Positions 58,123 to 64,000 of a stretch of DNA of 64,000 nt are shown here, piece after piece. Origin of the DNA: Physella acuta (lineage: Eukaryota > Mollusca > Gastropoda > Physidae). The stretch lies in assembly GCF_028476545.1 (NCBI RefSeq), contig NW_026732021.1, forward strand, positions 496,001 through 560,000. The letters are read 5' to 3'. Under the pieces are notes generated by a model. It saw nothing but the letters and a program-made list of their open reading frames with translations. It did no database searches and was not told where the DNA came from. The stretch's first letter is position 1, and every line of letters starts with the position of its first letter. The translations under genes were made by a program, and so were the position numbers.

Positions 58123-60665
58123 AATGTTGGACCAAGCTTTTCTAGTGAAGACTTTTATCATAAACTTGCTCACTGGGAGGTGAAGTGATCTGTGAGTGCC
58201 ATCAAATTTTTAACTTGGAAGCAACCTATGACGGCTCTGTATGCAGTAGTTAGATTCAAAGGAAATAACATTATTAGAGTGAATCCACAATTATATTTGA
58301 AGTTTGTAGGAGGGATTACATTGTTACCATGGATACATCTGTTGGTGACATTAAACAGCATATGTGAAATCAAAACAAGCATTTAAAAGGGTGCATTTAA
58401 AGTGCAATAGTAACTCAGTTGAAAAATGTGCCACACTGGTCAGATTTTTCAGCATGGAACTGCAGCTCTGGTGGACCTATGAATCTCAGCAATATCTTAC
58501 CTCACAGTTCTTGCCTTGTTTTATCTTTTGTTTTTTTGTGATCTCATTCACCAGCATCATCTACAACTCTCATTCACGTATTCTTCAAATTTCTTAGAAT
58601 GGGTTAAAAAAATGCCTTACTTGAATAGGTTTTATTGTTTTCAGGTAATTATTTTTTATTTGAAAAATAATGTATGACCAACTAAATATTTGGAAATTTT
58701 AGCATCTGTAGTAGTTCAGCAGCATACATGAAGCATATGTTAAGACAATAACCATCTCTAGGCTCCGAGTGCCTTAGGACAACCAGTCTATGTCTGAACT
58801 GTTTGTTTTCTTGTCACAAACTGTGAAGCTGCTCAACATACAGGTATAAAATTTCAACTGGGATAGAGTACTACTGGGCATTAAAGTGTCCAGTATCTTC
58901 ACTCTTCTTTTAGAAGTCAGTTCTGTTTTTTTTTAACAGAACATTGATTTTAAAAGTTTCAGAATAAATATAAAACATTTATATTTATCAATTTAAAACT
59001 TATCTTATTTAGAATATAGATACAATGATGCCAAATTTTTTTTTGTCTTTCAGAGCTAATAGGTTTTAGTTCATTACATATTTTAGTGGTTATTGATTTG
59101 TTCCTAAAACCATATTGTAAATTTAATGATAGCATAATTTAAAGATATAATACTTTAATTATAACGACCAATTATATTTTTTTTACAATACTGATAATAA
59201 TTTCTATCAAAATTTGGATCACCCTTGTGTGAATATGCTACCATTTTTATTTATAATCCTACAAGCTAGTGCTGTCTAGATGTTGACTGTTGAGTGAAGT
59301 TCTCTGGATCGCCTTGTATAAATGTAAATAAAATCTGCCATACACATTTGACATTTTGTGTGTTATAAATAATACAAACTTGTGTGTTGGTACATTATAA
59401 ACATACTAAACATGTTTTTTAAGATACCTTTTTGTCTAAATAAAAACAAAGCACTTAATTTTTACTGTACTTCTTATTTTTAAAATTGAATAATTTTTAA
59501 ATGTAAAAATAAACACATACAATTGGTATGCTCAGTCATGTTTTCTTAGATATTTTAAGTCTTTTTGAGATGAAAGAGGATAGATACATGTCTTTTTATG
59601 AAGTTGGATATTGATATCAAATCTAAATGAAAGTCATTTCAATGTTTATCATGAAAACTACATAATATCATCAGTTTCAACTTAAAATCTGTTGAATCAA
59701 AAATTTACATTTAAAAAGTTATTCTCAGTATTGTCATTTCCTAGCAGCATTTTATACAAGAAGTTTTCTGTGTTGCCTATTGTACATATTATTTTGTATA
59801 CTTTTAATTTGGCATCACATTGAAAAAAAGTTGACAGACTCTAGTCTGGTGGAACAAATGATTTTTATACAGTCACAATGGTTGAGTGGCCATGTTCATG
59901 CAACTAACATTGCCAGGTGGCAGTAGTAGCTGATGAACAGGTTGACAACCAGACATAAAATGCATGTTTTCATGAAAAACTTTTCTTAAGTCAAGTCTGT
60001 AAGTCCAGTACATCACATGGTATTTGAACATTATTTTTATATTTTTACAAAATAAAACAATTTTTATATCTTTTTCATATCAGTTTTTACAAGTGCAATT
60101 TTTGACTAATTCTATACTTGTACAATATTGTATTGAAGTGTTTAGTTGTACATTTCTCTGATCACTTAAGTTTTGCAACTGCTGCTTTGAAAATATTTTT
60201 GATACTAAATTTAAAATGTGCTTTATTTGTTTGATGTATTAGCATTGGTAGTCGTGTCATTTGAAAGAGTTTTTACCATTGCTAGATAAGCAGATCAGGA
60301 TTTTTTTTTTCATATTTATTTATTATGTTAATTATACCTGTGCTTTGAGTTAGCACCGCAGTTTTGCTACTGTAATAATTTATGTAAGATAATTGATATT
60401 ACTCATGTATGACAATGTTTGTGTGTATTTGGTAACCAGTGAGTGAATGGTGTATTTAGTTCAATAGGCGACAAAATTTTTTTAAAATGTCAACGCAACT
60501 TTTTACTTTCAACCAAAATTTAATGTCACCCTAAAAATGGTGTTCCATGATAGATTTGAGGTGAACATGAGTTTTAAACTATACTGTATTGAGATTTTTG
60601 TTGCAATGGTTTAAAGTTTTTTTATTTAAAAAAAAACAAGAATAAATGCTTTGAAATGTCTTTAT
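58123..60665 (+). other. 3' UTR of the receptor gene
   Basis: AT-rich sequence downstream of TAA with several AATAAA signals. Those at 59,327, 60,051 and 60,641 are the clearest; the last, followed by a T-rich stretch, would give the longest form. Short frames here have no similarity to known proteins. Confidence 0.65.
60641..60646 (+). terminator. Distal polyadenylation signal AATAAA
   Basis: AATAAA within acaagaataaatgctttg, followed by a T-rich element. Upstream alternatives at 59,327 and 60,051 could give shorter 3' UTRs. Confidence 0.5.
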
Positions 60666-61014
60666 TTTACTTTTCTTGAGAACAATTACTAAATTATAGT
60701 TGCCACCAAATTGCATTGGCTTAATTATGATGCAACTCTTTCTTGAAATTCTGGGAAAAAATATGCAGGCATCTTGTTGGACTTGCTGACAAGAATTATG
60801 CAGGGGGTGACTTATACCTAGAAGAAATGTGCAGGCATCTTGTTGGACTCAGGTAGTGACTGATGCTGACAAGAATAAATATGCAGGTAACTTGATATTT
60901 GTATCAGAATTTGACACCTGCTAAGAGCCACCATGTCTACTGGTATCAACTCACTTCCCAACACTGATCAGAATGGAAAATAAAAAAATGAATAGTGCTG
61001 ATGGTATGGATAAA

Positions 61015-61020
61015 TTTATT
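61015..61020 (-). terminator. Polyadenylation signal of the EPG5-like gene
   Basis: TTTATT on the plus strand reads AATAAA on the minus strand, about 740 bases beyond the stop codon. The two genes therefore end tail-to-tail, about 350 bp apart. Confidence 0.5.
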
Positions 61021-61755
61021 TGTATTTACACAACAATGTTACAACAGAAGACTTGTGAAATACAGTTTGTGTGAGATATGTACAGGAAACTGATGTAGAA
61101 TTTAAAGATAGTGATCTGATGAAAGACTAAAATATTGCAAACAATTAACATAAATCTAAATACTATATTATAAATTAAAATGCAATATTTTTTTGTACAT
61201 TAAAAATATATAATAAGGCTTTAAAATTAAGTTGGCATACAATGGCAGTTTAAAAGGTACTGAAAGACACTTAGCTCAATTTTTACCTTTTTATCAAGGT
61301 CACGACATAAGTAATAACTTTAAATAAATGAGCAAGTTTAAAGACTGACAACATAAAGCCAATAATGAAAAGGATTCAACAATAAAAAAAATTAAACAGA
61401 TTATGTATAATTTAAAACACTAAAGAAATGCATATCTCATTCACATATTGCATTTTTATTTTGCATGTAAACACATAAGCTACACTATATCTTCTAATAA
61501 TTTCACTAGGTGTCCAATATATTTATATAAGCTTAGTGTAGGAGCTTCACAATTTATGGAATTGATACAGAAAACAACCATTGCAACAACAACCATCAAG
61601 AAAACTTCAGGCTAGAAGAGTTGCATTTCTGTGTTGATCTATGGCAACTTCATTTGGCAGAACATGGACAACTTTTTCCTGTCAACATGTTGACTCAGTA
61701 TTGACATCATGTGATGACTGACCACGGTATTTTCAGATTGCTGTACCTGGTCGTT
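61021..61755 (-). other. 3' UTR of the EPG5-like gene
   Basis: AT-rich unique sequence between the minus-strand stop codon (61,756) and the candidate poly(A) signal. No other feature was seen. Confidence 0.6.
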
Positions 61756-62050
61756 TTATGTAAGGTTAATAACATCACACAAATACTTCTTGTCCACAAA
61801 TAAATCTTTGACGACTCTGGCAAATAATGTCATTACATGATGTATGGTGTGGTTTGGATCTTGAATGAACGTGATTGAGCTATCAATGGTTGATGCCATC
61901 TGGGAATAAAGTTTATGTTTTCTTAGGGCCTTCAGCTCATTACAGCTGGAGCTGCTGGACTGGCGTGATGCTGAGTTTGTCCTGAGGGTGTCAGCGCTCA
62001 CAATCTGAGAGGCAAGAAATACTGACAGAGTCTTGGCGAGCAGGCGCATT
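61756..62050 (-). CDS. EPG5: EPG5-like terminal exon
   Basis: The acceptor ttatttcaccccag precedes the exon. Its first base completes the Lys codon split from the previous exon, giving SPLSQK then MRLLAKTLS. It encodes 97 further residues ending CDVINLT, including LKALRKHKLYSQMASTID and FIQDPNHTIHHVMTLFARVV. Confidence 0.8.
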
Positions 62051-64000
62051 CTGGGGTGAAATAAAATGTGTTAGGAGAATAAAAAAACTGAGGCAGCAGT
62101 GGTCCAAATAACTTTTTATTTAAAATTTTAGACTTTCTGTATTTGTATATAAAAATGACTGTCACATTATGAGAAGTAGGGACACTTGTAAAATGTCAAA
62201 ATAAGTAAAAATGGAAAGAAAGAAAGTGTTGACTGACTTTTGAGACAATGGTGACCTTTGACCTAAGCCCAGGGCACCCAGAATTCCTTTATTTGTCCTT
62301 TCAAGTCCAACTTCATTAAGGTAACTGATGAACCTGCTCATCTTGTTGATGGTCCCAGTCAGGGGAGGGGGAGAGAACTCTACTTGTCTTACAAACAGCC
62401 GCAGAAGGAGATGCCACCACAGAATGAGCTTAGATTCATCAACAGCGCTAAAAATAGAGAAAGTCATTAGTAAATTTTTTTTTAATTCAAGGGCTAAGCT
62501 TTTATTTTAGTCCCCGACATGAAGTATTTTATAAAATCAAATATCCTATTAATGCATTATTCTGCTATAATTTAATAACAACTTTACACATAACAATTTA
62601 AGGGAATATTGTATTTTCACTATGTTAATGTTATTCATCCAAACAGGATGTAAACTCCAATATATGAAAACATTTTGAAAAAATTAAATTCTCCACTAAC
62701 ACAGTAAATGAAACACATTAAGGTAACCCCAACAGCTCACCTGGGCTGGGCTTTTGTTGACCACTCTAAAATTTCGTCCATAATCAAGAGCTCATCACTG
62801 AGCTTCTGACAAAATGGCAGCTTGTGTTGTAGGTAGGCATAGAGCACCAGGAAGGCGCTCTCTGCCAGCGAGTCCTGGACGTAGCCAGCCTGGTTGAGCT
62901 CAGGGACCTGGAACACTGTCAGGATGAATGGCCAGCCCTTCAGGTCAGTGCTGGACATGTCCACTGTAGCAGGGGGAAACAGTTGAGACAGGTGGCAATG
63001 TCTGAGTTACATCCAACAAAGTCTGACTTACATCCAACAGTGTCTGCCTTACATCCAACAAAGTCTGACTTACATCCAACAAAGTCTGACTTACATCCAA
63101 CAAAGTCTGACTTACATCCAACAATGTCTGCCTTACATCCAACAAAGTCTGACTTACATCCAACAAAGTATGCCTTACATCCAACAAAGTCTGACTTACA
63201 TCCAACAAAGTCTGACTTACATCCAACAACATCTGACTTACATCCAACAAAGTCTGACTTACATCCAACAAAGTCTGACTTACATCCAACAAAGTCTGAC
63301 TTACATCCAACAAAGTCTGACTTACATCCAACAATGTCTGCCTTACATCCAACAAAGTCTGACTTACATCCAACAAAGTATGACTTACATCCAACAAAGT
63401 AGACCTCAATGCCAGCCTCTATGACCGCAGACATCTGCTTGAGTGAGGCCAGAGACCTTGACGCTGCCTTCATGCAGGGCACCAGCAGTAAACTGTGGGG
63501 TGACGAGCGCAGCCAGCCAGTGAAGGCCGACATGATGGTCTCCAGCCACTGACCCTCAGGGTTGCTGTTGTTTAGGAGACTTAGGATCTCTTTTAATAAA
63601 TTGTTGGACTCCATCTCTTGACTTGTTACATCTGGAACTGAAAAAATAAAACCCAATTAGAATTTTAACAATTTGAGTTATCTTCCCTATATTTGAGGAT
63701 GAGGCATTTAAGTTAACAACACTGGCATTGAGGAACCAACACAGAAGCCTAATATAGGCATAATAGGTCCATGTTTTGTGAGGAGTTACATCATGTTTTA
63801 GTTTAATTTAAAAAAAACCCCACAAACCTGCAGTCTCCATGGCCTCCACATCAGAGAGCAGGTTGACCAGGACTGTGCTCAGCATGTCTGGACTGACACC
63901 TTGCATGTAGGTCACATGACACAGCTGCTGCATGATGCAGTGGACATAGGTTTGTCTCTTTAATGAAACTTGACCGCTCCATGGAGTTTCAGGCCCAAAG
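61756..64000 (-). CDS. EPG5: EPG5-like protein, carboxyl-terminal exons (partial)
   Basis: Minus-strand exons in coding order: at least 64000-63828, 63637-63389, 62963-62741, 62447-62238, 62050-61756 (stop). All junctions are GT-AG and phases 1, 1, 2, 2 agree. The resulting tail includes FQVPELNQAGY, KGILGALGLGQRSPLSQK, MRLLAKTLSVFLASQI and a terminal CDVINLT. From memory this matches the end of EPG5, with its G-[IL]-GLG-SPLS and LSTFL-Q blocks and closing Asp-Val-Ile. EPG5 is a very large Rab7 effector that tethers autophagosomes to late endosomes/lysosomes; only about 330 residues are in the window. The donor of the 63389-63637 exon is iterated by a 21-bp array. Identification rests on recall, not a search. 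Confidence 0.75.
62238..62447 (-). CDS. EPG5: EPG5-like penultimate exon
   Basis: Encodes VDESKLILWWHLLLRLFVRQ through GLGQRSPLSQ. Acceptor is ctctatttttag and donor is AAAA|GTCAGT. The incoming C completes a Ser codon and two bases carry over to the last exon. Confidence 0.8.
62741..62963 (-). CDS. EPG5: EPG5-like exon
   Basis: Encodes DMSSTDLKGWPFILTVFQ, VPELNQAGYVQDSLAESAFL and a Tyr/Leu-rich helix to EWSTKAQP. Acceptor is ccccctgctacag and donor CCAG|GTGAGC. The incoming phase of 1 fits every donor of the upstream tandem array. Confidence 0.8.
63004..63395 (-). repeat. 21-bp minisatellite iterating a 5' splice site
   Basis: 19 copies of a unit that on the minus strand reads tttgttggatgtaagtcaga plus c. 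Fourteen copies keep GTAAGT, four have GTAAGG and the last has GTAACT. The period is a multiple of three and no copy contains a stop. It sits on the exon-intron boundary of the EPG5-like gene. Confidence 0.95.
63389..63637 (-). CDS. EPG5: EPG5-like exon ending in a repeated splice donor
   Basis: Encodes VPDVTSQEMESNNLLKEILS, a helix-rich segment, and IEAGIEVYFVG. The nearest donor is GGAT|GTAAGT at 63,388. The downstream array (63,004-63,390) repeats this donor in frame, so the exon could be extended by multiples of seven residues (CKSDFVG). Confidence 0.75.
63828..64000 (-). CDS. EPG5: EPG5-like exon, cut by the window edge
   Basis: Encodes FGPETPWSGQVSLKRQTYVH and QLCHVTYMQGVSPDMLSTVL through DVEAMETA, then the donor GCAG|GTTTGT. 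The frame is open to the window end, so the exon start lies beyond 64,000. Confidence 0.75.

Noticed and set aside
62945-63409. 154-codon minus-strand frame as a separate gene
   Set aside because: It is an alternative frame of the 21-bp donor array in the EPG5-like gene.

Overview
The window is animal nuclear DNA: spliced genes with GT-AG introns, tRNA-derived SINEs, hAT-type MITEs and very abundant minisatellites. The gene content (a plexin-type receptor, an EPG5-like autophagy protein) and the repeats suggest a lophotrochozoan invertebrate. A gastropod mollusc is my best guess, but that is inference.

Positions 1-42,147 hold no protein-coding gene that I can support. By my rough addition, about half of this stretch is minisatellite: more than twenty unrelated tandem arrays with units of 17-58 bp, several with higher-order duplication. 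Long open frames across these arrays are by-products of repetition. A GC-rich block at 15,480-15,764 ends in a consensus 5' splice site and may be a non-coding first exon. The first coding exon at 42,148 is preceded by a good splice acceptor, so much of 15.8-42.1 kb could be one intron of about 26 kb.

Positions 42,166-58,122 (+ strand) hold a 26-coding-exon receptor gene that I could splice in frame from ATG to stop (1,597 codons). The product has a signal peptide, a Sema domain, three PSI modules alternating with IPT/TIG modules in the plexin order, one membrane helix, and then a tyrosine-kinase fold of MET/RYK type instead of the plexin RasGAP domain. The kinase has lost the catalytic Asp (HRN), the helix-C Glu (Asn) and the DFG Gly (DYV), so it is predicted to be a pseudokinase. 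A 2-2.5 kb 3' UTR follows.

Positions 61,015-64,000 (- strand) hold the 3' end of a second gene, convergent with the first. It matches the carboxyl end of EPG5, the autophagosome-lysosome tethering factor, and runs off the right edge. One of its 5' splice sites lies inside a 21-bp minisatellite that copies the donor 19 times in frame.

The receptor gene also carries four small tandem duplications, each copying a splice site (three donors, one acceptor). Donor iteration in both genes, with minisatellites filling the large intron, is the most unusual theme of the window.
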